A stretch of 64,000 nucleotides of DNA from Lentisphaeraceae bacterium (GTDB lineage Bacteria; Verrucomicrobiota; Lentisphaeria; Lentisphaerales; Lentisphaeraceae): positions 1-64,000 of the forward strand of contig JAJPOQ010000002.1 in NCBI GenBank assembly GCA_021232515.1, in the 5' to 3' direction. Positions within the stretch are counted from its first letter, which is position 1, and every line of letters starts with the position of its first letter. A model generated the notes under the pieces. It had not been told where the DNA came from and made no database searches. It saw nothing but the letters and a program-made list of their open reading frames with translations. The position numbers and the translations under genes are program-made. This document shows positions 6,327-16,028 of this stretch, piece after piece.

Positions 6327-8798
6327 TTACTGTGTTGCTTTAAGACTCAGAGTATCGATTTCGATACTCGAGTTGCCAACATTACTCAAAACAAGATCGT
6401 TCTCACCTGCTTTGAGATTTACTTCAACACTGAAGTTAGACCATCCTTCGGATTCAGTAAAAAGTGCATTACTCGGTAAAAATGAATCATTTACTAAAAG
6501 CTCCATTTCATTTGTTTCAGCCATAAGAGAATAACCGAACACAAGTGTGTACTTCCCTGTTTCTGGAACATTCACCGTCCAACCAGCAAAGCCACCTTTA
6601 GCAATAACTGCATAATTATCGCCAGATGAACCCGCTACAGAAGAGTCGGCTGCGGCATTTGACAGCAGAGCGCTTTCAGCTTCTTGAGAGTTACTCGCAT
6701 CTACACTTGAAACTAACTCAAAGCTCTCGATATCTAGTAAAGTTTTTAAACCGCCTTCAAAAGTGAAGTATAGATCTTGAGCTCCAACTGTTTGGCCAAT
6801 AAAACAGTGAACGTCTATAAAGTTGAACCAGCCGCCAGTATTTGGGACATAAACACTACCAAGTATCTCGCCGTTACGGCCTCCCAATCGACACTGAATC
6901 GTACCGCCATTTCGGCCACTAGAAACTTCAAACTTTATTGTGTCTCTACCATTCTCAAAGTCGACTTCATAACCAAGCCAGCTATTCGCTTTTACATGGC
7001 CTTTGGTATTTAGATTGTTAGAGTCAAAAAAGCTCGAAGCATTGTAAACTATCGGTTCAGATGGACCTGGGTTCGGATCTGTCGTGTCGCCACCAAATTC
7101 AAAATAGTCGATATGGACTGCTGCCCCTCGACACTCAACTGTTATGGTGTGTGAACCAGCTGACAATCCTTGTTTTGTAAAAACTAGTTGTTGCTGCTCA
7201 TTATTACCATTTAGGTTAATGTCCGTTGGTGATCCTCCATCAACTGAAACTCGGATCGTATTGCCATTTGTAGCAGTCTTACAATAAAGTTTTATCCAAG
7301 TTCCTTCGAAGTCGAGAGTCGCTTTGGCACCAATCGTCTTACTCCAATGAAGCGTATCGTTATGAGCGCCTTTGGTGTACTTATTTGCTCGATCTAAGCC
7401 CCAGCCATTATAAGTGATGGCTGAACTGTTGTCATCGACAATAGTCCCTTCTGGATCTGGAATAACAACATCTTCTTCAACGGTGATTTTTAAAGTCTTA
7501 GATGTTTTCGCACCTAAGTTATCTGTCACAACTAACTTAGCTGTGTGAGTACCGATTTTTGTATATTTATATGTTGTATTCTTCATATTTGCAGAGTTGC
7601 CGCTACCGTCTCCAAAAGTCCATTTGTAAGACTTTATGCCATCACTATCTGAAGCTGTTGCAGAAAAGCTAACTGTCAACGGAGCAAAACCTGAAGTTAA
7701 GTTTGCCGAAATACTGACTACTGGAGGAAGGTTTGGTTCTGGCTCTCCACCACCTGGCAGTGTATGAACCTTGACGTTTTTACCACCCCAGCCACTATGT
7801 TCAACCCACCAATCTTCGTGACCACCGCCACAAACGTGGAGTTTGCCATTTAGAGGTTTAGCTAATGAACTTGTTATGTGAGCTGGCATATTGCCATAGA
7901 GTGACCATGTATTGTTACTTGGATCATAAGTATAAATCTCGTTTTGAACATCGCGAGCACTATAGTTAATCCCACCAACAGACCAGATTTTGCCTTGATG
8001 AACAAATGTCGCCCACTCTGCATGTGAACGTTTTTTCGGTAATGACGCGACCTGAATCCAAGAATTATTAGCTGGATTATAGCAGAAAACTTCCGCACGG
8101 TCTCTGTCATGTGAGTGACGTTCTTCGCCACCGATAAGGTAAATCTTACCCTTTAAACCAACGACAGCAGCGTGTCCTCGTTTAGGTGCTGCGGCGGCAT
8201 TTTGCCAACCAGCTGCTTCATTATTTAAATCTAGAACCCAGTGGTTATCGAAAGCATATTTCTTTTTTATCTCACCAGTCGTCAGACCATCAACTTTAGA
8301 ATAGAAATACCCACTAACATAGTGAAGTTTATTTCCAACTATGGCAGTAGCTCCTGACCAACGTCTTTGCGGTAGACTAGGACCTTGACGCCATGTTTTC
8401 GTTCTTGCATTAAAAACAAAGACTTTATTATGTGCGCGGTAAGCAGCGTTTTTACCTCCACAAATCCAGACTTCATCGCCGTTGACACTATTACCAGCAG
8501 TAAAATGGTTATTGGTAGATATCTGTGAAGGAAAGGAAGAAACTATGGTCCACTTTTTAGTCGCTGGATCATACTCTCTAACATGGTCGTCAAACTGATC
8601 TGGCTTTATAGTCCACATCCTGCCAAATGTATAGTGTTTTCCATTTACTACAGCATTGCCAACTTCGCCCATCGAGCGTTGCATGTCGACTCCATCTGTG
8701 AATGACAATTCTGCCTTAGCACTAGAACCTAAAACTAGCAGCGCCAAAAACCATTGCAGGTTTATTCTTGAGCGGCTACCTATCGCTTTTCTGTTCAT
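6327..8798 (-). CDS. Secreted mosaic protein: kelch propeller, PKD, carbohydrate-binding modules
   Basis: Start placed at MNRKAIG (8798), which has a GGTG ribosome site and gives a proper signal peptide; the ORF runs 19 codons further upstream but that part lies in promoter-like sequence. The 823 residues carry kelch repeats (about 25-345, with GKIYLIGGEE, GKIWSVGG and GKLHVCGGG), a PKD domain (about 356-443, with WTFGDGSG), a domain with IVDDNSS and HIDYFEF (about 452-567), a CBM6-like domain (about 584-695) and a second galactose-binding-like domain (about 705-823). The likely role is glycan binding at the cell surface or in exopolymer. From the PKD domain on it is nearly the same as the gene at 13142. 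Confidence 0.8.
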   Translation of the reverse strand: MNRKAIGSRSRINLQWFLALLVLGSSAKAELSFTDGVDMQRSMGEVGNAVVNGKHYTFGRMWTIKPDQFDDHVREYDPATKKWTIVSSFPSQISTNNHFTAGNSVNGDEVWICGGKNAAYRAHNKVFVFNARTKTWRQGPSLPQRRWSGATAIVGNKLHYVSGYFYSKVDGLTTGEIKKKYAFDNHWVLDLNNEAAGWQNAAAAPKRGHAAVVGLKGKIYLIGGEERHSHDRDRAEVFCYNPANNSWIQVASLPKKRSHAEWATFVHQGKIWSVGGINYSARDVQNEIYTYDPSNNTWSLYGNMPAHITSSLAKPLNGKLHVCGGGHEDWWVEHSGWGGKNVKVHTLPGGGEPEPNLPPVVSISANLTSGFAPLTVSFSATASDSDGIKSYKWTFGDGSGNSANMKNTTYKYTKIGTHTAKLVVTDNLGAKTSKTLKITVEEDVVIPDPEGTIVDDNSSAITYNGWGLDRANKYTKGAHNDTLHWSKTIGAKATLDFEGTWIKLYCKTATNGNTIRVSVDGGSPTDINLNGNNEQQQLVFTKQGLSAGSHTITVECRGAAVHIDYFEFGGDTTDPNPGPSEPIVYNASSFFDSNNLNTKGHVKANSWLGYEVDFENGRDTIKFEVSSGRNGGTIQCRLGGRNGEILGSVYVPNTGGWFNFIDVHCFIGQTVGAQDLYFTFEGGLKTLLDIESFELVSSVDASNSQEAESALLSNAAADSSVAGSSGDNYAVIAKGGFAGWTVNVPETGKYTLVFGYSLMAETNEMELLVNDSFLPSNALFTESEGWSNFSVEVNLKAGENDLVLSNVGNSSIEIDTLSLKATQ

Positions 8799-8848
8799 AC
8801 TTACACCTTTTTTAAAGATAAGACACACAACTGACTTATCTATTTTCT

Positions 8849-8874
8849 GTTCCATTGATCACAGCAAAAGGTTC
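8849..8874 (-). promoter_or_regulatory. Bipartite element, GGAAC type, proximal
   Basis: Minus strand: GAACCTT, 14 bases, GGAAC, 50 bases before the kelch start. The 7-14-5 spacing equals that of the AAAGGTT/GTTCC elements, although the halves differ. Confidence 0.35.
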
Positions 8875-8902
8875 TTTACTTAAAAAACCTCGCCGTATGT
8901 CT

Positions 8903-8928
8903 GTTCCAGAAAAAGGGCAAAGGTAACA
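8903..8928 (-). promoter_or_regulatory. Bipartite element, TGTTACC/GGAAC type
   Basis: Minus strand: TGTTACC, 14 bases starting TTTGCC, GGAAC. The same element with the same spacing occurs before the FG-GAP mosaic gene and the sigma gene. Confidence 0.45.
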
Positions 8929-9058
8929 ACCTTTTTATATTTTTTTTGAAGTCTCGAGGTAAGTACCGTTAACTTTATAGAAAGCACGAGGAAAAGAAGG
9001 ATGGGAAGAAAAACATAACTTCATTAAAACCACCTCTAAAAAATCGAGGCATAAAAAT

Positions 9059-9090
9059 ACCCAGCTCTGCAGAACTCTGCAAAACTGGGT
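9059..9090 (-). terminator. Terminator of cytochrome/DUF1552 operon
   Basis: ACCCAG pairs with CTGGGT around an inner TGCAGA/TCTGCA stem, followed on the minus strand by ATTTTTAT. It lies 18 bases beyond the DUF1552 stop. Confidence 0.65.
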
Positions 9091-9107
9091 TTAATTCAAT
9101 AAATGAT

Positions 9108-10412
9108 CTAGCCTATTTCACTTAGAACCTTAGTTCCATGACCATGAAGGTCTTGCTGCTTTATATCGAACTTATGAAGTATGGTTAAAAGTAAGTCGGC
9201 AAGTTTTCGGTCACCTGAGATATTTACAGATTTACCTGTTTTGAGTTTACCTCCAGCACCACCGCCGATAAGTAAAGGAATGTTCTTCATATCGTGAATG
9301 TTACCATCGCTCAAACCTGAGCCAAGAAGAATTAAGCTGTTATCCAACATAGAACCATTCCCCTCATCGACTTCATCCATCTTCTTCATTAATTCATAAG
9401 TCATCTTCACGAACCAACGAGAAATATTATTGTAGGCATCTATACCTTTTTGCTCACCGCGATGGTGCGACTTCGCATGGTGGTTTCCTCCACCTTTGAG
9501 GAAGTTGTAATTTAATTGACTGATACTGACACCGTACATCATGGTTGCCACACGTGTCGTGTCTGTCCACAAACCCAAAAGTATAAGATCCAGCATAAGC
9601 TTGACATACTCTTCATGACCATTGGGCTGTCCAGTAATCTTATAGTCTTCCAACTTCGGCTCTGACTTCGGATACCAACTCTTTTTAGGTGGATTCAGAG
9701 TTTTGTTCAGTTTCAGTTCTACACTTCTAAGACTTTCAAAATACTGAGCCATCTTTGACTTATCATTTTTACTGACCTTTTTGTTCATGTACTTAGCTTG
9801 TGTCCAAACACTATCGACAATATTCTTTTGACGATTTATCGCTTTTTTAGCACCTGGAACTCGATGTCCAAATAAACTATCGAAAGCCGTACTTGGGCTT
9901 AACTCTGGTTCTATCTTAAAACCTGAAAATGAACGTGAGATAGAACTACCATGAGACTTAGCAATAGGTCCATTAAAACCTTGTAGCGCCGCTTCAACAC
10001 CTAAGTGAAGCGATGGTAAAAACGACTCTTCCTGGTACTTCTTAGCAATGATTTGGTCGATAGATACTTTTGACTTGATGATTCGTTGACCGTTTGGATG
10101 GTGATAACCATTTAAAAAACTCAGAGCATTTTTTATATGACCACCTGGGTGAAAAAGTTTATTCACCGTCATCACTTTATCTTTCAAAGGATTCATCGGC
10201 TCAAGGACACCACCAAGCTTAAAACTCTTTCCTGAACCAGAACTGTCCCATGCACCTGGGTACACGCCATTTGGAAAATAAAGCGTCACGAAACGTTGAG
10301 GAGGTTGAGCTTTTCGTTCTCCAGCGCCCATAACTTCCAAGTAAGGTAGAGCTACGGAAACACCAGCAGCTTTAAGAAGAGTTCTTCTATCTAGTAACCA
10401 ATTCTTTCTCAT
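9108..10412 (-). CDS. DUF1552 family secreted protein
   Basis: Product of 434 residues. The N-terminus DRRTLLKAAGVSVALPYLE is a twin-arginine-like export signal. The body matches the DUF1552 family: VTLYFPNGVYPGAW, FLNGYHHP, SIDQIIAKKY, and LLGSGLSDGN followed by NIPLLIGGGAGGKL near the end. DUF1552 genes almost always sit beside DUF1592 cytochrome genes in Planctomycetes and relatives, and the start here overlaps the stop of such a gene by four bases (ATGA), so the two are co-translated. The biochemical role is unknown; some relation to extracytoplasmic electron transfer is assumed from the partner. Confidence 0.85.
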   Translation of the reverse strand: MRKNWLLDRRTLLKAAGVSVALPYLEVMGAGERKAQPPQRFVTLYFPNGVYPGAWDSSGSGKSFKLGGVLEPMNPLKDKVMTVNKLFHPGGHIKNALSFLNGYHHPNGQRIIKSKVSIDQIIAKKYQEESFLPSLHLGVEAALQGFNGPIAKSHGSSISRSFSGFKIEPELSPSTAFDSLFGHRVPGAKKAINRQKNIVDSVWTQAKYMNKKVSKNDKSKMAQYFESLRSVELKLNKTLNPPKKSWYPKSEPKLEDYKITGQPNGHEEYVKLMLDLILLGLWTDTTRVATMMYGVSISQLNYNFLKGGGNHHAKSHHRGEQKGIDAYNNISRWFVKMTYELMKKMDEVDEGNGSMLDNSLILLGSGLSDGNIHDMKNIPLLIGGGAGGKLKTGKSVNISGDRKLADLLLTILHKFDIKQQDLHGHGTKVLSEIG

Positions 10413-12985
10413 AAGTTCTCCTTCTGAAGTTGCTGATTCAAAAATGGGTAAGACTGGACGACGGCTTCAATTAAGAAAAATGATTTATCGCCACTTGCCT
10501 TCACTTTGGCAATGATCTTCTGGATCGCAGGCTCATCGTAGTACTGAAGTTTACGACCCAGTGCAAAAGCTAAAACTCTTTCAACAAGGTTTCGACGGAT
10601 TTCATCTTTCTTATATTTCATCAAGTAAGACTTAAACTCGGCTACAGTTTTTGTTTTCTGACCAGTCTTTAAAATCATTGAAGAATCAATAGGCTTATGA
10701 TTGCCCTCTTCTTTTTCTCGCCAGCGACCGATCTGATCATAGTTCTCTAAAGCGAAGCCATATGGATCTATACGCGAGTGGCAGCCAGCACAACTAGCAT
10801 TTTCACGGTGTCGCTCAAGAATTTGCCGAACTGTTTTCGGACTCTTATTTTTAGCTGGAATCTCCGGTACATCATCTGGTGGAAGTGGTAACTCTTCACC
10901 GAAAATAGTCTCAACAATCCAAGCCCCACGAATAACCGGACTCGTTCTTTCTGGCAGTGAAGTCGAATTCAAAATGCCACCCATAGTCAGTAATCCACCA
11001 CGTCGTTTATCTCGAAGCTTAACCAAGCGCATTTCGTCGCCCTTCACTCCTGTTATACCATACTTTTTTGCTAGGGTTTGATTTAAAAAAGTATAGTTAG
11101 GGTCGATCAGCTCAAAGATATTTCGATTCTCTTTAAAGATCTTTCTAAACAGCAATTCTGGTTCTTTAAGTAACTGTTCCTTTATGTAACGCGAAACACC
11201 TGTTACGCCATTTATATTTAGCCATTCATGAGTAAATGAACGACAAAAGGAATCGAACTTGTCACTATTAATCATTCGTTGAAGTTGCTGTCTAAGAACT
11301 TTTGGATCGTTTATTTTTGCTGTATGTGCAGCTCTTAAAAGTGTTACGTCCGGAACTGTTTGCCATAGGAAGTAAGACAATCTGGAGACTTTCTGAAAGT
11401 CATCTATCTCTGTTCCTTTTTCTGGAAGGTCATTTCTTAATAAAAGAAAATTTGGTGAGGTCAAAAGAGAGATAAGACTATCCCGCAGTGCAACATCGTA
11501 ACTTCTAGTTTCTTTGAAAGTTAAATCATAAACTTTTAAAATAGGAGTCAGCTCTGCATTAGTCACTTTCTTGCGAAAAGCTCTTATTGCCAAGTAGCGA
11601 ATGATTGTCTCGGCACTTTTGCGAGTTTTGGGCATACTTAAGTATTTTTTAGGGTCTTGCGAATTTTCACTTAAAAATGGACCTGAGAATGAAAAGCTAT
11701 ACAAGTTCAAAGGATCGAGGCTGTCGTTATCTTGTCCATAAAGTTTATTGAACTTCTCATAATAACGGTCAGATGCCTTACTACACTCTTTAACTAAGTC
11801 TCGACCTATTGCGTCGGCAATCATCTTACGCATTTCCTTGCCAGACTTCTTAAAGATAACTTCAGCTTTTTTACACTCTAAAACTCGACTTAAACCATAG
11901 AGTTGTGAACGGTCATCTGGCAAAGGGTTTTGCTTTAATAGTACGTCAACAGCCATGATGCCACGGTAGGCTTTTTGTATCTTCTGGTTGATCTCTCGAT
12001 AAGCTACTTGATAGTTTTTATTGCCTTTATGCTTGGCTGGTATTTCCATACGCGGGTAAGCTCTTGCTGCTTTTGAGATCTCGCGAATAGTCTCTCCTTT
12101 TACCTTATGCTGAATACGGCCATCGTTATAAATGGCTGCACTGGTCTTACTAAAATGTATGACCACTGTCCCCGCTCCTTTTTCAACAAAAACTGGGAAC
12201 TCATAAGTTTGGGCTTTCTCTCCAGCAACTGATTGGTGATAGACCGCAACGTTATTTATCATGACCATAAAGCCTGTAACATTCTTCCTCGAAGCCTGAG
12301 CATTTACAGTCATTTTATAAACACCGGTAAATGGAAACTCTATTGCTTCTGTATGTGACTTGTTGTTCCTTAGCATCGCTGGCTTATCGCCTTTACCAAG
12401 CTTAAATGTCTTCGACCAAGGCTTGTTTTTATAGGACAAGAAAGCATCGGCATATCTTGAAGCTTCCCCAAAATACTTATTGAGTGAACTAATCGACATA
12501 CCTAGGTTATCTCGATCATTTGTAAAACCTGAGTCGCCCTCTGCGTCTTTGATAAAGGCCGACTTCTTATGAAAGTCTATACGGAAAACATCTTCTACAG
12601 AGTTGGTGTACTCTTTATTGGTCAATCTAGCTAAGCTTACATAACCTGGGTTTTTGATCTTGCTCCAGTCGTAGTTATTTAAAGTGCTATCCAGCCAGCG
12701 TACTACTCTGTCTAGATCTGCTTGTGGCAAGTAAGGCTTTTTCGGAGGCATCTCTTTCGATTTGATTTGCTCAAGAACTCGCAACCACTCTTTGCGGTGT
12801 TGAATAACGTGATCTTCAGTAAGTACCTGATCTAGTCGTAAGTCGCCTTTTTGAACATCTTCATCGTGACATTTATAGCAATACTTTTCGATAATCGGCT
12901 TAACCGTACTTTCAAAAGAAGCAGCGTCTATAGACTGAATAAAACACAGAGAAAGAATAACCAAGATATGTAAGTGCAGCTTCAT
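10409..12985 (-). CDS. DUF1592-type planctomycete cytochrome c
   Basis: Product of 858 residues with a signal peptide (1-21). An N-terminal haem site CYKCH (about residue 36) is followed by a DUF1587-like region (about 100-165), a beta-rich insert that may bind carbohydrate (about 195-300), DUF1595/DUF1592 regions (about 455-650), DUF1588 with SPVIRGAWIVETIFGEELP (about 690-760) containing a second haem site CAGCH near 732, and DUF1585 at the end. It is a predicted periplasmic dihaem protein of unknown substrate, paired with DUF1552. A bipartite promoter-like element lies 37 bases before the start. Confidence 0.9.
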   Translation of the reverse strand: MKLHLHILVILSLCFIQSIDAASFESTVKPIIEKYCYKCHDEDVQKGDLRLDQVLTEDHVIQHRKEWLRVLEQIKSKEMPPKKPYLPQADLDRVVRWLDSTLNNYDWSKIKNPGYVSLARLTNKEYTNSVEDVFRIDFHKKSAFIKDAEGDSGFTNDRDNLGMSISSLNKYFGEASRYADAFLSYKNKPWSKTFKLGKGDKPAMLRNNKSHTEAIEFPFTGVYKMTVNAQASRKNVTGFMVMINNVAVYHQSVAGEKAQTYEFPVFVEKGAGTVVIHFSKTSAAIYNDGRIQHKVKGETIREISKAARAYPRMEIPAKHKGNKNYQVAYREINQKIQKAYRGIMAVDVLLKQNPLPDDRSQLYGLSRVLECKKAEVIFKKSGKEMRKMIADAIGRDLVKECSKASDRYYEKFNKLYGQDNDSLDPLNLYSFSFSGPFLSENSQDPKKYLSMPKTRKSAETIIRYLAIRAFRKKVTNAELTPILKVYDLTFKETRSYDVALRDSLISLLTSPNFLLLRNDLPEKGTEIDDFQKVSRLSYFLWQTVPDVTLLRAAHTAKINDPKVLRQQLQRMINSDKFDSFCRSFTHEWLNINGVTGVSRYIKEQLLKEPELLFRKIFKENRNIFELIDPNYTFLNQTLAKKYGITGVKGDEMRLVKLRDKRRGGLLTMGGILNSTSLPERTSPVIRGAWIVETIFGEELPLPPDDVPEIPAKNKSPKTVRQILERHRENASCAGCHSRIDPYGFALENYDQIGRWREKEEGNHKPIDSSMILKTGQKTKTVAEFKSYLMKYKKDEIRRNLVERVLAFALGRKLQYYDEPAIQKIIAKVKASGDKSFFLIEAVVQSYPFLNQQLQKENL

Positions 12986-13022
12986 CCGTTCAATAGTTCC
13001 TAAATTAAGGGATTTTTAATGT

Positions 13023-13048
13023 GGAACAAAGCTGGGCAGCCGACCTAT
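13023..13048 (-). promoter_or_regulatory. Bipartite promoter-like element before cytochrome operon
   Basis: Minus strand: ATAGGTC, 14 bases, GTTCC, 37 bases before the ATG. The TTTGTTCCAC context equals that upstream of the sigma gene. Confidence 0.45.
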
Positions 13049-13080
13049 ACAGAGAAAAGCTTATTAATTGATATGAAACA

Positions 13081-13110
13081 AAAAAAAGCCCTCAAAATAA
13101 ATTGAGGGCT
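13081..13110 (-). terminator. Terminator of FG-GAP mosaic gene
   Basis: Perfect 9-bp stem AGCCCTCAA/TTGAGGGCT (13087-13095 with 13102-13110), 6-base loop, followed on the minus strand by a run of T. Confidence 0.85.
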
Positions 13111-13141
13111 CTACGTGCGGGGGTTAGGAGAATTTTAAGGT

Positions 13142-15763
13142 TTATTCAACAGATCTGATATTCATTGAATCTATTTCGATAGAACTGTTACCTGTGTTAC
13201 TTAAGATCACATCATTTTCACCGGCTTTAAGCTCAACATCTATACTGAACTTCGACCAGTCTTCCGATTGAGAAAATAACATGTAAGTTGGCAGTGAAGA
13301 ATCGTTAAGCACTAATTCCATACCATTACTTTCTGCCATAAGAGCGTAATCGAAAACCAATGTGTATTTGCCTGCTGATGGAGCATTTACAGTCCAAGCC
13401 GTAAAACCACCTTTAGCAATAACTACATAACCACCACCTGACGAACCAGAGACTGTGGAGTCTGCAGCTGCGTTGGAAAGAAGTGCAGTTTCTGCTTCTA
13501 AAGCGCTATTCGTCGCACTACTTGAAACTAACTCAAAACTTTCGATGTCTAGTAAAGTTTTCTGACTACCTTCAAAAGTGAAGTATAGATCTTGAGCTCC
13601 GATTGTTTGACCGATAAAGCAGTGAACTTCTATGAAGTTGTACCAACCACCTGTATTTGGGACAAATACGCTTCCAAGAACCTGACCATCGCGACTTCCA
13701 AGTCGACACTGAATGGTACCGCCGTTTCGGCCACTAGAAACTTCAAGTTTAACTGTGTCTCGACCATTCTCAAAGTCGACTTCATAACCAAGCCAGCTGT
13801 TTGCTTTTACGTGACCTTTTGCATTTATGTTATTCGAAGTAAAAGAGTTCGAAGCATCGTAAGGAATAGGTTCTGATGGACCTGGGTTTGGATCAGGATC
13901 AGGATCTGTTACATCACTACCAAATTCAAAGTAATCGATGTGTACAGCGGAACCACGGCCTTCAACTGAAATAGTATGAGAGCCTTCACTGAAACCTTGT
14001 TTATTGAAAACTAGCTGCTTCTGTTCGCCATTTCCTTTCAGGTCTATTTCTTTATAAGCCCCGCCATCGATTCGAACGCGAATCTTATTGCCATTTGTTG
14101 CTGTTTTGCAGTATAACTTGACCCAAGTACCTTCGAAATCCAGAATAGCTTTTGCTCCAGACTGAGTACTCCAGTGAAGCGTATTGTTATGAGCACCTTT
14201 GGTATATTTATTATTTTTATCTAGTCCCCAATTACCTTGATACACAACATTTGAACTGTTGTCATCGACGATAGTTTTCTCTGGGTTTGGTTCTGGATCA
14301 ATAACTTCTTCTTCAACTGTGATTTTAATCGTCTTAGTAGTCGTGGCGTTTTTATTATCAGTCACAACTAGCTTTGCAGTATGAGTACCAACTTTTGTAT
14401 ATTTGTATGTTGTGTTCTTCGTATTTGCAGAGTTACCGCTGCCATCACCAAAAGTCCATTTGTATGACTTGATGCCGTCGCTATCTGAAGCTGTCGCAGA
14501 AAAACTAACAGTAAGTGGCGCAAAACCTTTAGTTAAGTTTGCTGAGATGCTTACTGACGGTGGAAGATTTGGTTCACTTCCAGAATGTAGATTTCTATAC
14601 ATGAATGTATTTCCTGTATAGTTTTCACAACCAACTATGTCTAGGTCACCATCGTTATCCATGTCGATAATCGCACTTGAGTAAAGACCTTTGCCATTTA
14701 TCACAGTTTTAGGTGAACCAAAGTTACCTTTACCGTCGTTATAGAAAACACGAATAGTTTTAGGGTCCCAAGCTTGTCCTGTAACTGCGTCAAGATCACC
14801 GTCGTTATCCATATCGGCCAATTTCACTTGGTGCATACGGTTTGTGTTACTTTCTAGAACTTTCTTAGACCAGTTAGTATTGTTCGTGTTACCTGGATTT
14901 TTATACCAAGCAAGAATGTGATTCCCTCCTTTACGGAAAGTTTCAGCTGGTCCCATAAGTATATCATTGAGACCATCACCATCTATATCACCAATGGCTT
15001 CTTTTGTATTTTGATTAACAGTGTGATAGTTGGAATCCATTTTCAATCTTGTGTAACTCTGTGTACGAGGGTTACTTGGAGACTTATACCAAAATCCAGA
15101 AGCTTCGATGTCTGGAAAACGGTCATTATCAATCTTGCCAACAGTTAAACCTTCTGAGTCTGGTAATTGAGTACTAATTGACTTTCTTTGCCAAGAGCTA
15201 AGATTGTTCTGATAGAAAACGTGAATTTCATTTGGCTCTAAACTGCGACAAACAATATCGAGCTTACCGTCGTCATCCATATCGGCAATCTCCATATCAT
15301 TTATATGGTGCCAAGGCATAGTTTTTGACGTCACTTGTTCAAAGGCCCAGTTTTGAGTAACTTTATCTTTACCTGGATTAATGAAAACCCAAACTTCAGC
15401 TTCCTTCGTTGAACCGGAGTGTCGGTCTGAACTAATCGCAATATCTAGATCGCCATCGCCATCGAAGTCTGCCAGTTTTGCTGAACCAAGAAACTTTCTC
15501 AATGACTTATTGGTATTGACGTTGTGCTTAACCCAGCTACCATTTGCTTTCTGTTCGACCCAAGCAAAGACTTTACCAGCGCCATGAGCTGAGCCACCAA
15601 CAAGTAGTATGTCTGTTAAACCATCTTTATTTATATCGCCGGCATCAACAGCCGAGTGACCAAAGGTTCCTGCGTTTACATCTATGGGACCTGACCAATC
15701 AGCTGCCATAGAGTTCATTCCAAGTCCCAGCATCGCTGAGAAAAATAAGTTTTTAAAACCCAC
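13142..15763 (-). CDS. Secreted mosaic protein: FG-GAP propeller, PKD, carbohydrate-binding modules
   Basis: A GTG start at 15763 is preferred because AGGAG lies eight bases upstream and a clean signal peptide follows (GFKNLFFSAMLGLG...SMA); an ATG 12 codons earlier (15799) is the alternative. About 873 residues: an FG-GAP/VCBS beta-propeller with six or more calcium-loop repeats of the DxDxDGxxD type (about 22-395), a PKD domain (about 400-485), the IVDDNSS/HIDYFEF domain (493-613), a CBM6-like domain (633-748) and a final galactose-binding-like domain. The C-terminal half is nearly the same as in the kelch protein at 6327. The likely location is outside the cytoplasm, binding glycans. Confidence 0.8.
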   Translation of the reverse strand: MGFKNLFFSAMLGLGMNSMAADWSGPIDVNAGTFGHSAVDAGDINKDGLTDILLVGGSAHGAGKVFAWVEQKANGSWVKHNVNTNKSLRKFLGSAKLADFDGDGDLDIAISSDRHSGSTKEAEVWVFINPGKDKVTQNWAFEQVTSKTMPWHHINDMEIADMDDDGKLDIVCRSLEPNEIHVFYQNNLSSWQRKSISTQLPDSEGLTVGKIDNDRFPDIEASGFWYKSPSNPRTQSYTRLKMDSNYHTVNQNTKEAIGDIDGDGLNDILMGPAETFRKGGNHILAWYKNPGNTNNTNWSKKVLESNTNRMHQVKLADMDNDGDLDAVTGQAWDPKTIRVFYNDGKGNFGSPKTVINGKGLYSSAIIDMDNDGDLDIVGCENYTGNTFMYRNLHSGSEPNLPPSVSISANLTKGFAPLTVSFSATASDSDGIKSYKWTFGDGSGNSANTKNTTYKYTKVGTHTAKLVVTDNKNATTTKTIKITVEEEVIDPEPNPEKTIVDDNSSNVVYQGNWGLDKNNKYTKGAHNNTLHWSTQSGAKAILDFEGTWVKLYCKTATNGNKIRVRIDGGAYKEIDLKGNGEQKQLVFNKQGFSEGSHTISVEGRGSAVHIDYFEFGSDVTDPDPDPNPGPSEPIPYDASNSFTSNNINAKGHVKANSWLGYEVDFENGRDTVKLEVSSGRNGGTIQCRLGSRDGQVLGSVFVPNTGGWYNFIEVHCFIGQTIGAQDLYFTFEGSQKTLLDIESFELVSSSATNSALEAETALLSNAAADSTVSGSSGGGYVVIAKGGFTAWTVNAPSAGKYTLVFDYALMAESNGMELVLNDSSLPTYMLFSQSEDWSKFSIDVELKAGENDVILSNTGNSSIEIDSMNIRSVE

Positions 15764-15841
15764 TTTTAGCACTCCTATACTTTTAACATTCTGCATCATA
15801 AAGACAAAAAATGATGAAGTTTTTCATCTATTCAGGAGTTA

Positions 15842-15867
15842 GTTGCCGGAGCGTCAAAAAGGTAACA
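15842..15867 (-). promoter_or_regulatory. Bipartite element, TGTTACC/GGAAC type (one mismatch)
   Basis: Minus strand: TGTTACC, 14 bases, GCAAC. It is preceded by an AT-rich stretch ending in ATCACTGTTACC, very like the TGACTGTTACC before the sigma gene. Confidence 0.4.
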
Positions 15868-15982
15868 GTGATTTTGATATTTTTATTTGTTTTTGTATTC
15901 CAAAACTAAAATATCTAACCGTAAATGGAGGAAGGAAAAAGAAATAAAGAGGTTTAAAGGAAGCGAGAAACTTGATACATAA

Positions 15983-16004
15983 AGGTGTTCACTAGTAAAC
16001 ACCT
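15983..16004 (-). terminator. Probable terminator of sigma/FecR operon
   Basis: Perfect 7-bp stem AGGTGTT/AACACCT with 8-base loop, followed on the minus strand by TTTATGT; 25 bases past the FecR stop. The T run is short. Confidence 0.5.
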
Positions 16005-16028
16005 CAGCAATTTCAAAAAAAATGAAGC

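Larger units (their letters stand above)
8799..9107. other. Regulatory intergenic region
   Basis: No gene. It contains two bipartite elements reading toward the kelch gene (8849-8874 and 8903-8928), an A/T-rich tract (8935-8950) and, at its far end, the terminator of the DUF1552 gene. Confidence 0.5.

Noticed and set aside
8799-8855. Upstream start of the kelch mosaic gene (19 extra codons)
   Set aside because: The extra start lies in a bipartite promoter-like element, and the internal ATG at 8798 has a ribosome site followed at once by a signal peptide.
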